Of a DNA stretch of 64,000 nt, positions 51,798-62,923 are shown in pieces. Numbering within the stretch: position 1 is the stretch's first letter; each line of letters starts with the position of its first letter. Source of the stretch: VFZN01 sp963709325 (GTDB lineage Bacteria; Acidobacteriota; Vicinamibacteria; Vicinamibacterales; UBA2999); NCBI GenBank assembly GCA_963709325.1, contig CAVPVV010000003.1, positions 4,526,001-4,590,000 on the forward strand, given 5' to 3'. Position numbers and translations under genes: made by a program. Under the pieces are notes generated by a model. It was not told the DNA's origin, made no database searches, and was given only the letters and a program-made list of their open reading frames with translations.

Positions 51798-52787
51798 TCA
51801 GGAGCTCAACAGTGCCTCGGCCGCCGGCGAGTCGGGCCACTTCGGCACCGGCTTCGCGACATAGCCCGCGTGGGCGAGCTTGCTCTGGAAGAGCGCAGTC
51901 TGCGACGCCATGAACTGCAGCCGCACGGCGACGCGAAGCACGATGTAGAGCTGCCCGGCGGCGAACCCGAGCAGCGGAGCCGACGCGCCGGGGGCCGCCA
52001 GGAAGTACGCGGCCGCCACCACCGCGGCGACAAGCAGGTTGAGCGCGTAAAGCCCGCCAGTCTGGGCGGGATGCCTGACGACGAAGCGGCAGCCGGCGAC
52101 AATCGCGCCGATCATGCTGCGGCGGTCCTCGACGACAGCGCGAATCTTCGCGTAATCCACGATCACGTTGACCGCGCAGATCAGGGCCGTGAACGTCGCG
52201 TAGAGTACGAGCCGGATTGCGAAGGCGCTCCGCTCGATAGTGGTGTCGTGTGTCAGCCGCTCGTACAGATCTTCCAGCAGCCAGTGATGCACCTGCAGGA
52301 ACAGGAACACGTAGACGGGGGCGGCGAGCAGCGCGAGTCGCGCGAACCGGCCAGCCCACAGCCCGCACGCCGAGAAGAACGCGGCCGCGCCGATCGCGCG
52401 ATCGCGCGCCAGGCGATCGAGCAGCCCGCCGGCGAGGAAAATCGACAGCAGCACCTGCGCGGCGACGATCCCGGCGAGCGCCGGTGGCAGCGATTTGTGA
52501 TCTGCCAGCCGGCTGAGATTGTCGAGCACGGCAGCGAATCCCAGGATCGCCGGCACGAAGCTCTGGCCGATGCCGGAGGCCTGAGCCAGGAACTCATTCC
52601 ACCAGTCGAAGTTCACGCCGGTCGCCGCGCTATCGGCCATCAGGCTGGAGCCGAGGTGACCCTCGATCAGCGAACGCAACACCAGCGCCGGTCCCAACGC
52701 GAGCGCGAGCGTCGTCAGCCAGACGCCGATGACCGGCGCCGGTGCCCGTCGAACTCGACCCAGCCCTTCCCGAAACCGAGCGATCAT
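51798..52787 (-). CDS. Predicted multi-pass membrane protein, unknown function
   Basis: 329 residues with about six helices, for example VIGVWLTTLALALGPALVL, AGIVAAQVLLSIFLAGGLL, LALLAAPVYVFLFLQVHHWL, LVLYATFTALICAVNVIV and LYALNLLVAAVVAAAYFLA. Between helices 1 and 2 lies an extracytoplasmic segment with DWWNEFLAQASG. It resembles uncharacterised 'glycerophosphoryl diester phosphodiesterase membrane region'-style proteins only in topology. The peptidase gene upstream ends 44 nt before its start, with GCCTTCTGCC repeats in the gap. Confidence 0.72.
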   Translation of the reverse strand: MIARFREGLGRVRRAPAPVIGVWLTTLALALGPALVLRSLIEGHLGSSLMADSAATGVNFDWWNEFLAQASGIGQSFVPAILGFAAVLDNLSRLADHKSLPPALAGIVAAQVLLSIFLAGGLLDRLARDRAIGAAAFFSACGLWAGRFARLALLAAPVYVFLFLQVHHWLLEDLYERLTHDTTIERSAFAIRLVLYATFTALICAVNVIVDYAKIRAVVEDRRSMIGAIVAGCRFVVRHPAQTGGLYALNLLVAAVVAAAYFLAAPGASAPLLGFAAGQLYIVLRVAVRLQFMASQTALFQSKLAHAGYVAKPVPKWPDSPAAEALLSS

Positions 52788-52831
52788 CCGTCAGCCTTTT
52801 TGCCTTCTGCCTTGTGCCTTCTGCCTCGGCG

Positions 52832-54860
52832 TCACACGAAGAACGCGTAGTTCATCAGAAGGTCCTGCAGCCACACGATCCAGGCAAGGGTCCAGCGGTC
52901 GGCGGCCTCCCCGGCCTTCGGCTTCAGCGTGATGCTGTTGTTCGTGTAGTTCACGTCGAGCAGCAGCACGCGATCGGGATCGACTTGTAGCGAGACAGCT
53001 TTCGACGACTTGACGTATTCGTACGGTTGCCATCGCGCCTGGCCGTCCCATTTCTCCCGCACCTGCTCGCCATTCTCGAACGTCACCAGCACGTCAACGG
53101 GGAAGTGCCCCTCGCCGATGCGGCGAACGACGACGGTGGTGTGGAACTGCTTGTCGTCGTGGCGCTCATGGAAGGTCGGCGGCGTCGTCGCGGAACCATC
53201 GTCGAAGCCGCGGGTTTCGACCTCGACACTGTTCAGCCGCTCCGCCGCGTAGTCGTACACGTTCGCCGTGGCGTATGCCTCCTCGAAGAACCAGCGCAGG
53301 TCCTGCCCGGTCTCCTCGTTCAACGTCGAAAAGAAATCGTCGGGAGTCGGATGCTTGAACCGGAAGCGCTCGAAGTAGGTGGCCATGGCCATCCGGAGCT
53401 TTTCCCAGCCGACGAGACGCTCGAGAGTGTTCAGCCACAACGCGGTCTTGCTGTAGGTAATCAGGTAATGCGTTCCCGGCCAGTACTGATATGTGGGCGT
53501 AATCGGGGCGTCCCGGCGCGCTGCCTCGCGGTAGCCATTGAGGTCGTTGTAGTCGGTGGCACGCGACAGCCGGATGTCGCGGAACTGCCATGGAATGAAC
53601 CCACCGAAGAATCGCTGCACGAAGAAGTCGGGTTGAAACGCGACTTCCTGGACCCGGGCATCGGAGAAGGTGTTCAGCCCCTCGTCCATCCACGCCGCCA
53701 TCACTTCGTTGCTGGCGACGATGGCATACCAGAACTGGTGGCCGGCTTCGTGGACGGTCACCGCCTCCGGTTCGTTGCTGCCTCGTGGCGCCAGCCATCG
53801 GCTGCCGGCGGTGAAGAGCGTCGGGTACTCCATCCCGCCACTTCCGCTGTGCCAGGCCGGATCGACGATCGTGATCTGCGGGTAGGGATAGGCGCCGTAC
53901 CACTCTCCGTCGTACCTGCAGCGCCGCGCGGGTCGCGGCGAAGTGCCGCTCCTCCTGGCCGGCGTGCTCTGGCTGCAGCAGCAGCCGCATGGTCACGGGA
54001 GGCAGCGTCGGGTGCTCGAATCGTGCCTCGCGCTCCAGGAAATCCGGGCTGGTCGTCCACGCGAAGTCGTGGACGTCGTCTTGCGCGTAGCGGTGGACAG
54101 TCGTGTTGTCCCCGGAATCGGTTCGCGATTGTTCGCGGCCGGTCGCGCCGACGATCCAGCCGCGCGGCACCGTGAGCCGCACGTCGTAAGCGCCGAAGTC
54201 GGCGTAGAACTCGGTGTTGGCGAAGAACTGCCGGGCGTTCCAGCCATCTCCCTCGAAGGCGCCGAGCTTCGGGAACCACTGGGCGATGAAGAAGTAGTTG
54301 CCGATGCCGCCGGTGCGGGCGAAGGTTCGGGGAATCTGCGCCCGCCAGCTGATGGCCATGCGGACGCTCTGCCCCGGCGCCACGGCCACTGGCAGGTCCG
54401 CGGCGGCCAGCGATCGGTCGGCGCGGTTCTGGTCGGTCGGCGAGATGTAGCGGAAGCTCGCCAGCATGTCCGCGCCCGGCGTGCCGTCAGGATTGACCAG
54501 GCGCAGCTCGGTGACCTGCTGCCAGCCGAAATCGCTGGCGGTGCGCTCGGCGAGCTCGTCGCGGCCGAGACCCGCGAGCGCGCGCTGCCGGAGCCACGTC
54601 GAATCGGTGTTCCGCCACGCGTTCCAGTAGAGGTGCAGCCGGATCGAGTAGGCCGGAATGGTGCCGGGATTGCGCCAGGTCACGACCTCGCGTCCGGTGA
54701 TCGTGCGTTCCGCCGGATCGAGCGTGGCGTCGATGCTGTAACTGGCGGTCCGCGGCGCCATGCCGGCGGCGTCCTGGGCACGCGTGCGATCGTCGCTGCT
54801 GATCGCAATTGCAAACGCGATCAACGCAGCGGCGAGGCATCGGTCTCGTCGGGATCTCAT
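52832..54860 (-). CDS. Exported M1-family metallopeptidase (one-base frameshift)
   Basis: 675 residues if one base is removed from GG (plus CC at 53915-53916). The join would read AALQ|YDGEWYGAYPYPQITIVDPA. Signal peptide: LAAALIAFAIAISSDDRTRAQ. The beta-rich N-terminal domain includes YSIDATLDPAERTITGREVV. The catalytic domain lies after the shift, with GGMEYPTLF (GAMEN-like), VTVHEAGHQFWYAIV (HExxH) and, 19 residues on, MDEGLNTF with the third zinc ligand. ITYSKTALWLNTLERLVG follows. It hydrolyses peptides outside the inner membrane. The C terminus ends in a hydrophobic segment that may anchor it. Confidence 0.85.
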
Positions 54861-54894
54861 CGGGTCCGCCGCCCATCCTACACTGCGGGCGGCT

Positions 54895-54900
54895 TATACT
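54895..54900 (+). promoter_or_regulatory. -10 hexamer TATACT, leaderless spacing
   Basis: TATACT lies 7 nt before the ATG at 54908. The intervening TCCGAGG contains GAGG, but it is too close to act as a normal ribosome site. The gene is divergent from the M1 peptidase (47-bp gap). Confidence 0.5.
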
Positions 54901-54907
54901 TCCGAGG

Positions 54908-56084
54908 ATGTCGACGCGTCGCGAGTTCGTGCAATCCACGCTGGCCGCTCTGGCCACGATGGGCCTCCCCGATCAGCGTGTGGGCCCTGCAGGCCGGCGA
55001 AGAGCTGGTGACCTTCACCGATTACACCGACGATTTCAAGATCGAAGCGCAGGCGAGCAACCCCACGGTGCGGTGCGTCGATCTCCGGAACCTTACGAAC
55101 TGGATCACGCGAAACGAGGACTTCTACGCGTTCCACCAGACCGTCACGCCGCAGGTGGATGCCGCCTCGTTCCACCTGCGCATCGGCGGTTTCGTCGAGC
55201 GGCCGAAAGAACTCACGCTTGCCGAGATCATGGGCCGGCCCGACCAGCGTGACCAGCCCGTGACGCTCGAGTGCTCGGGGAACTCGACGCGGCCGACCCG
55301 CATGGCGGGGCTGCTTTCGAACGGCGTGTGGACGGGCGTGCCGCTGGCGGCCGTGCTCAAGGAGTGCGGCGTGAAGCCGGAGGCGCGCGAAGTGGTGTTT
55401 CTCGGCGCGGATCTCGAAAAGGAGAAGAAGTTCCAGGCCGGCAACCGCGAATACACGGCACCGCACGGCCGCAGCATCTACATCCAGGATGCGCTCGGAC
55501 CCGATGCACTGCTGGCGTTCCATCTGAATGGCCAGCCGCTGCCGGCCAAGAATGGTTTTCCGCTGCGATTGATCCTGCCCGGCTGGTACGGCATGACGCA
55601 GGTGAAGTGGCTGTCGCGGATCGAGGTGCTCGATCGCCGCTACGAAGGGCAGCACCAGGTGCGCAACTACCTGAGCCTGCGTTCGGTGGACACGCCGGAC
55701 GGGCCGATCTGGCTGGATCAATCGATCAGCAAGACGCACATGAAATCGATCGTCGCGCGCGTGGCCCGGCGCCGGTCTGGCGAGAGCTGGGCGTACCGGA
55801 TTTCGGGACCGGCCTGGGGCGGGCAGGTGCCGATCGAGCGCGTGGAGGTGCAGATCGACAACGGGCCGTGGCAGAAGGCAACGCTCGACCCCATCAAGGG
55901 ACAGTACGCGTGGCGGCTGTGGGCGCTGGAGGTCAAGGACCTCGCGCCAGGCAAACACGCCGTGGTCTCGCGCGCCGTTGACGCGAACGGCGCGATTCAG
56001 CCGACAGAAGAGGAGCGGCGCACGCGTATCGCGAGCGGCCGCGAGGACAACACCCAGTGGGTGCGCGAGATTCTGGTGAGCTGA
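54908..56084 (+). CDS. Tat-exported sulfite-oxidase-like molybdopterin protein (one-base frameshift)
   Basis: 391 residues if one C is removed from CCCC at 54967-54970. The start MSTRREFVQSTLAALATMGL is a twin-arginine signal (TRREF), and after the shift the chain continues SVWALQAGEELVTF. The Moco domain has VTLECSGNSTRP with the molybdenum-ligand Cys, GVPLAAVLKECGV, and HGRSIYIQDAL. The C-terminal part (GPAWGGQVPIERVEVQIDNG) is the Mo-co oxidoreductase dimerisation domain, so this is the SUOX/SorA type rather than MsrP (YedY). Likely a periplasmic sulfite or related oxidoreductase. No haem-binding motif. Confidence 0.87.
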
Positions 56085-56117
56085 GGCTGGCCAGGTCCAA
56101 TTGCGCTGCGGCCAGCC
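56085..56117. terminator. 8-bp stem-loop after the oxidoreductase gene
   Basis: GGCTGGCC (56085-56092) and GGCCAGCC (56110-56117) pair perfectly around a 17-nt loop, directly after the stop at 56084. It is located between converging genes. No U run follows on either strand. Confidence 0.5.
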
Positions 56118-56155
56118 CGCGTGCCGAGAATGGGCGTGCGGCGCTTCAGGCTCAG

Positions 56156-58870
<2,715 letters not shown>

Positions 58871-58871
58871 C

Positions 58872-60731
58872 TCAGTGGACCGTAGCAGTTCTACCGGTTA
58901 TTGGGGGCTTCCGGCCTGTTTGCCTGGCCATCAGTGCTTGCAACGGTGCGTCGTCAAAACTTCTTGCAACACTCTCCACGTACAGGATCGATGCGTCGTC
59001 GAAGGCTCTACCTGGCTCAAGAAAAAGAGTCAGAGCTCCGATCACCTCACCATCCGAGATGAGTGGAACAGATAAGCAGACTCGATTGTCTTTGAATACG
59101 TTCTCGAGTTCCAATTGGCAATCTGCGTTGGCGATTCGCCTGCCGTTAGCGACGACCCAGCCAGTCACTCGCGATCCAATCGAAAGGCGAAAGGGTTTCA
59201 CCCGCGACGCCTCCGGGCCAAACACTTCAGCGACGTAGACGTCGTCTCTCGCTGAATCGCGCAAGAAAACGAGTACTAAGCTTGGGCGCAGCTCTTCTTG
59301 GATGGACTGAAGGATCATCCGCAGCGCGCGACCAAGTTCGAAGTTGAGAGTTGGAATTTGGTCAACGGCTTCAAGAGATCGATCCTGCGATGGGAGCGGC
59401 TTGGTATCCTCGATCGACACACTACGGAAGTAGGCTTCGGCCAGTTCATCCTTAGCGGCGATAAATGTATCGACCACGAGAGGGTCGTACATCGTGCCTC
59501 TCCGCGCCATTAGGATGGCGATCGCTTCATCGTCCGCAAGACGAGGACGATACGGTCTATCGGACGTCAACGCGTCGAAGCAATCTACAACCGATAGGAT
59601 TCTGGCACCCAACGGGATCTGTGTACCCTTCAATCGGTCTGGGTATCCCGAGCCGTCCCAGTTTTCGTGGTGATGTCGGACGATGGGTACAACTGGATAT
59701 GGAAAGCGGATCGACGACAGGATGTCCGCCCCGACGCCGGCGTGGAGTTTCATTCGCTCGAATTCGCCGGTGGTCAACTTTCCTGGCTTATTGAGAATGT
59801 GCTCAGGGACGACGAGTTTGCCGAGATCGTGCAGCAGTGCGGCGGCCTCTATCGCACTCAGTAGACTCGGATCGGTTACTCCGATGGCTCGCGCGAGCCC
59901 GAGTGTATGTTGCTGAACACGGCGAATGTGGCCATGAGTGACCTGGTCCTTTGCATCGATGGCCGTTGCTAATGTCTCGATCGTCGACAGGTGAAGTCGT
60001 TTCATCTCGTCGACGTGCTTATTAGCGTCCTCTACGCGCCCGAGTGAAGTCTTGTACGTCAGGTACGAAATGACAACGAGCGGAACGATGATGCTGAATG
60101 CGGTGAAATCGACGGTTCTGGTGTACGCCACAAGCAGCGCTGCGACAGAGGCGCCTGCGAAATAGTTGAGAGACAGCCAGAGGAAATTTCGTCGCCAAAT
60201 CTGAAAGGCTGGCTGTCCCTTCTCAAAGGAAAGAGCGAACGCCACCAATGCGCTGTTTAAGAGAAAGTACAGAGCGGTCATCACCACCAGTGGTCTTAGC
60301 ACCTGAGGCAATGGTGCTGGCGCCAAGGTCAGGGGGCTCAGGCCTGATATCGCGTAAAACGCGGAGCCGGCGATCCAAATAGATAAGGCGGCTGATGCGA
60401 GATTGAAAAGGATCTTTAATGGTGACTGAGGGATCTTCCGTCTAGCGACGAGAGTTGCGACGACGGTATCGAGAGCTACCGTCAGTGTGCCTGCTGTGGT
60501 GCCAAAGAGAAGAACTGAGGTGAAGACAAACGTTTCCGATACCGAAATCCTGGCGGGGAGTCCCGGGACGCGGACCGTGAACGATCCAGTTAACAGGGTC
60601 AGGACCGCGAGGAATAACCATTCATTGCTGATCGGACTGGAATAGATGCCGGCGATGCATATACCGATGGCAATCAGCCCTAGGGCGATGACGGTCGCGA
60701 CGTAGATTTGTCCGCGAATCGGTAAATTCAT
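58872..60731 (-). CDS. Membrane HD-GYP phosphodiesterase with C-terminal GAF domain
   Basis: 619 residues. Residues 1-235 contain about eight helices in a MASE-like sensor (GQIYVATVIALGLIAIGICI, VPLVVISYLTYK). HD-GYP about 250-420: TLATAIDAKDQVTHGHIRRV, AALLHDLGKLVVPEHILNKP, VRHHHENWDGSGYPDRLKG, RILSVVDCFDALTSDRPYRP, all metal and GYP residues present. A GAF domain about 450-600 follows (GRALRMILQSIQEEL, SVPLISDGEVIGALTLFLE). Family members hydrolyse cyclic di-GMP (some cGAMP). No SD-like site is strong; an 11-bp hairpin stands 12 nt upstream of the ATG. GC is clearly lower than in the surrounding genes. Confidence 0.93.
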   Translation of the reverse strand: MNLPIRGQIYVATVIALGLIAIGICIAGIYSSPISNEWLFLAVLTLLTGSFTVRVPGLPARISVSETFVFTSVLLFGTTAGTLTVALDTVVATLVARRKIPQSPLKILFNLASAALSIWIAGSAFYAISGLSPLTLAPAPLPQVLRPLVVMTALYFLLNSALVAFALSFEKGQPAFQIWRRNFLWLSLNYFAGASVAALLVAYTRTVDFTAFSIIVPLVVISYLTYKTSLGRVEDANKHVDEMKRLHLSTIETLATAIDAKDQVTHGHIRRVQQHTLGLARAIGVTDPSLLSAIEAAALLHDLGKLVVPEHILNKPGKLTTGEFERMKLHAGVGADILSSIRFPYPVVPIVRHHHENWDGSGYPDRLKGTQIPLGARILSVVDCFDALTSDRPYRPRLADDEAIAILMARRGTMYDPLVVDTFIAAKDELAEAYFRSVSIEDTKPLPSQDRSLEAVDQIPTLNFELGRALRMILQSIQEELRPSLVLVFLRDSARDDVYVAEVFGPEASRVKPFRLSIGSRVTGWVVANGRRIANADCQLELENVFKDNRVCLSVPLISDGEVIGALTLFLEPGRAFDDASILYVESVARSFDDAPLQALMARQTGRKPPITGRTATVH

Positions 60732-60743
60732 TCACACCAGCCT

Positions 60744-60772
60744 GCTCTTGGGACCGCTCACGTCCCAAGAGC
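60744..60772 (-). other. 11-bp stem-loop between micro-ORF and HD-GYP gene
   Basis: GCTCTTGGGAC (60744-60754), 7-nt loop, GTCCCAAGAGC (60762-60772), perfect. It begins 16 nt after the micro-ORF stop and ends 12 nt before the HD-GYP ATG. There is no U tract, so it could be an attenuation, processing or translation-control element rather than a terminator. Confidence 0.6.
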
Positions 60773-60788
60773 GCTGTCTTCTAAAGGG

Positions 60789-60818
60789 CTATTCGCCCCA
60801 AATGATCAGTCGGCTCAT
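60789..60818 (-). CDS. Nine-codon micro-ORF MSRLIIWGE
   Basis: ATG at 60818, TAG at 60791-60789. AAAGGAG lies 8 nt before the ATG (60833-60827), the best Shine-Dalgarno site in this operon. The peptide LIIWGE echoes the tail of the upstream protease, which ends TIIWAE. The stop of the protease is 33 nt upstream and the HD-GYP start is 57 nt downstream. Possible readings: a signal peptide or its precursor, a leader peptide controlling the hairpin and HD-GYP gene, or a stray piece of the repeat tail. The first is the most interesting, the second is mechanistically simplest. Too short for automatic gene finders. Confidence 0.55.
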   Translation of the reverse strand: MSRLIIWGE

Positions 60819-60851
60819 GATCCTAACTCCTTTACACCCTGATGGATAGCT

Positions 60852-62516
60852 CTATTCAGCCCAGATGATGGTGTCGGCCCAGATGATGGTGTCGGCCCAC
60901 AAGATGGTGTCGGCCCACAAAATCGTGTCGGCCCAGATGATCGTGTCCGCCCAGATGATGGTGTCGGCCCACAGGATGGTGTCGGCCCAGATGATCGTGT
61001 CGGCCCAGATGATCGTGTCGGCCCACAGAATCGTGTCAGCCCAAAGAATAGTGTTGGACTGCGCAGACCCCTCCGACCAGATGATCGTTTGAGGCATGCT
61101 GGCGGTATACAGTTCGCCCCAGAATTGCTCGGTTGAGTAAGTCTTGGGCGCCGCCGACCCCTGCATGATGTCCGTGAGGTCCAAGCGGCCGGCCCCTCCC
61201 GCGACGAGCCCAGGCTCCGCGAGATACTGCGCACTTCCCTGCAGCGCCAGCTTCACCAGCTGCGGCGTCAGGGTTGGCTTGGACTCCAGCAGCAGCGCCA
61301 CCGCTCCGGAGACGACCGCGGCCGACATGCTCGTGCCGCTCATCGTGATGTAGTCGCGCTGGCCGGGGCCGTCGAGGATCCGGTCGGGGAACTGCTCCGC
61401 CAGCGAGCTGCCCGCCGCCACCGTCGACACGATCTTGCTGCCCGGCGCGACCAGGTCCGGCTTCACAATCCCATCCACCGTCGGGCCCCGCGAACTCCAG
61501 GGCGCCACCTCGTCGTCGCTCGGATCGACGGTGCCCTGAGTCCGGAGGGCGCCGACGGTGATGGCGAACGGCGACGTACCAGGGGAGGTCACGCTGCCCA
61601 GAACCGTCCGTCCGTCAGACGTTTGCCCGTAGTTGCCCGCCGAGGCCACCACCACCAGCCCCGCCCGCGCCGCGCGCTCTACGGCCTGGCAGAGCGGATC
61701 GTCCTGATATCCCTGCGTCGGCGCCATGCCCAGCGACAGGTTCAGCACGCGAATCGAATACTGCTGCCGGTTGTCGACGGCCCAGTCGATTGCCGCGATC
61801 ACATCCGACGCCTTGCCCGAGCCGTCCGACTTCAACACCTTGAGGTTCAGCAGGTGGGCCCCCGGCGCCATCCCGCTCGCGCCGCTCGCGTCCGAGTTCC
61901 CATATCCCCGCGCCGCGACGATGCCAGCGATGTGGGTGCCGTGCCCGTAGCCATCGCGCCCGTTGGTCCCCTCGCCCGTGAAATCCAGGTTCACGACCAC
62001 CTTGCCGGCCAGCGCCGGGTGGGAGGCGATGCCCGAATCGATGATCGCCACGCCCACGCCGCGGCCGTTGGTCCGGCCCAGTTGCGTGATCAATCCAGAC
62101 CAGGCTGCCGTGGCGCCCGTGGTCTGGGCCGTCACCGCCATCTGCGAATGGACCGCCGCATCCGCCGACACCGCACCGGCCTGCTCGTCGCTCGCCAGCG
62201 AGGCCAGCGCCGCAGTCGACGCGGACAGGACCGCGCCGGTCTTCAGCGTCTTCTTGACCTCGAGCCCGTGACGCTGCGCGATTTCGGCGACGCGTTCGGG
62301 CGAGCCGTTCAGGATGACATCGACGCTTCCAGTGTCCGGAGCGGCAAGACGCTCCCTCAAATCCGAGGACAGCCGCGCGCCGCGTCCCTGGGCCGACGCC
62401 GGGATTGAGGTGACCAGCGTGGCCAGAAACACGGCCACGATGCAGAGAGTGGTGCAAGTCGACCGAAACACGCCCTGGGGGGCGGTGTGCCTCGTGTCAG
62501 TCGGCTGCAGGGTCAT
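60852..62516 (-). CDS. Secreted subtilisin-like serine protease with TI(I/L)WAD repeat tail
   Basis: 554 residues. A signal segment (TLCIVAVFLATLVTSIPASA) is followed by an I9-like propeptide (SVDVILNGSPERVAEIAQRH, about 50-110) and an S8 catalytic domain: VAIIDSGIASHP (Asp about 158), GYGHGTHIAGIVAARG (His about 192), VVVASAGNYGQT (oxyanion Asn), TMSGTSMSAAVVSGAVAL (Ser about 395). After about 455 a low-complexity tail has TIIWSE, a spacer, ten TI(I/L)WAD hexapeptides, and a final TIIWAE. Catalytic residues are all present. A GGAAGGA ribosome site precedes the ATG; the HTH gene ends 40 nt upstream. The tail's role is unknown; it could be an anchor, a beta-stack or a substrate. Confidence 0.93.
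   Translation of the reverse strand: MTLQPTDTRHTAPQGVFRSTCTTLCIVAVFLATLVTSIPASAQGRGARLSSDLRERLAAPDTGSVDVILNGSPERVAEIAQRHGLEVKKTLKTGAVLSASTAALASLASDEQAGAVSADAAVHSQMAVTAQTTGATAAWSGLITQLGRTNGRGVGVAIIDSGIASHPALAGKVVVNLDFTGEGTNGRDGYGHGTHIAGIVAARGYGNSDASGASGMAPGAHLLNLKVLKSDGSGKASDVIAAIDWAVDNRQQYSIRVLNLSLGMAPTQGYQDDPLCQAVERAARAGLVVVASAGNYGQTSDGRTVLGSVTSPGTSPFAITVGALRTQGTVDPSDDEVAPWSSRGPTVDGIVKPDLVAPGSKIVSTVAAGSSLAEQFPDRILDGPGQRDYITMSGTSMSAAVVSGAVALLLESKPTLTPQLVKLALQGSAQYLAEPGLVAGGAGRLDLTDIMQGSAAPKTYSTEQFWGELYTASMPQTIIWSEGSAQSNTILWADTILWADTIIWADTIIWADTILWADTIIWADTIIWADTILWADTILWADTIIWADTIIWAE
60855..61052 (-). repeat. Eleven tandem 18-bp repeats encoding TI(I/L)WAD/E
   Basis: 198 bp of 18-mers of the type GATGGTGTCGGCCCAGAT and GATGGTGTCGGCCCACAA (plus strand), each coding one hexapeptide. 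Synonymous and Ile/Leu differences show that the array is not brand-new, yet copies are still close enough for slippage. A twelfth, degenerate unit (TIIWSE) lies upstream in the gene near 61080. Confidence 0.95.
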
Positions 62517-62556
62517 GTCGTTGTCCTTCCCGAGAGTCGTACGTTGTGGAGAGGGG

Positions 62557-62778
62557 TCAGTTCGCGCCGCGCGCCGCGTCGAGCGACGACATCAGAACGC
62601 GCTGCGACCCACCGATGGTCCGGACCGTCAGCAGCCGCCCTTCGCGAATCCGGTAATAGACGGTGCGTCGCGAACACCCGAGCAGGCTCGCCGCCTGGTC
62701 GATCGTCACGCTCCGGCCCAATTGCGGCTGAAAGCCGGGGTTTGTCAGGTAGCGGGGGGTGAGGGTTGCCAGATCCAT
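62557..62778 (-). CDS. Small excisionase/MerR-like HTH DNA-binding protein
   Basis: 73 residues from the ATG at 62778 with GGAGG 10 nt upstream; a TTG three codons earlier is possible. The core SVTIDQAASLLGCSRRTVYY followed by RIREGRLLTVRTIGGSQRVL is the HTH_17/excisionase-type winged helix. It is first in the operon with the protease and follows a sigma-54-type promoter. No integrase is nearby, so a regulatory role is more likely than excision. It may modulate the same promoter. Confidence 0.85.
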   Translation of the reverse strand: MDLATLTPRYLTNPGFQPQLGRSVTIDQAASLLGCSRRTVYYRIREGRLLTVRTIGGSQRVLMSSLDAARGAN

Positions 62779-62806
62779 GAACTTCAAACCTCCGCCGTCC
62801 GATATG

Positions 62807-62821
62807 GCGAAGCGGGTGCCA
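62807..62821 (-). promoter_or_regulatory. Sigma-54 (-24/-12) promoter of the protease/HD-GYP/activator operon
   Basis: Minus strand TGGCAC (62821-62816), 5 nt, TCGC (62810-62807). This matches TGGCAC-N5-TTGC at 9 of 10 positions, with GG and GC at the exact -24/-12 distance. Expected start is near 62796, giving an 18-nt leader that contains GGAGG. The operon itself encodes a sigma-54 activator. Confidence 0.72.
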
Positions 62822-62923
62822 CAGCTGGACCGTGTGTGGGCTGGACTGGCTAAGTTGTTGCCGCAGAGATACTTATGGGCTAGGATGCCCAGGTCTGCAA
62901 TGGCCGCTCTGGATGGGACCCCA

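Noticed and set aside
60855..61052. CRISPR-like array
   Set aside because: Units are 18 bp, directly adjacent without spacers, in frame within a protein gene.
60865..61092. Plus-strand frame of MVSAQ/MVSAH repeats
   Set aside because: Antisense of the hexapeptide array; no ribosome site and no context.
62557..62778. Excisionase of an integrated element
   Set aside because: No integrase, attachment repeats or tRNA target nearby; the gene is the first of the sigma-54 operon.
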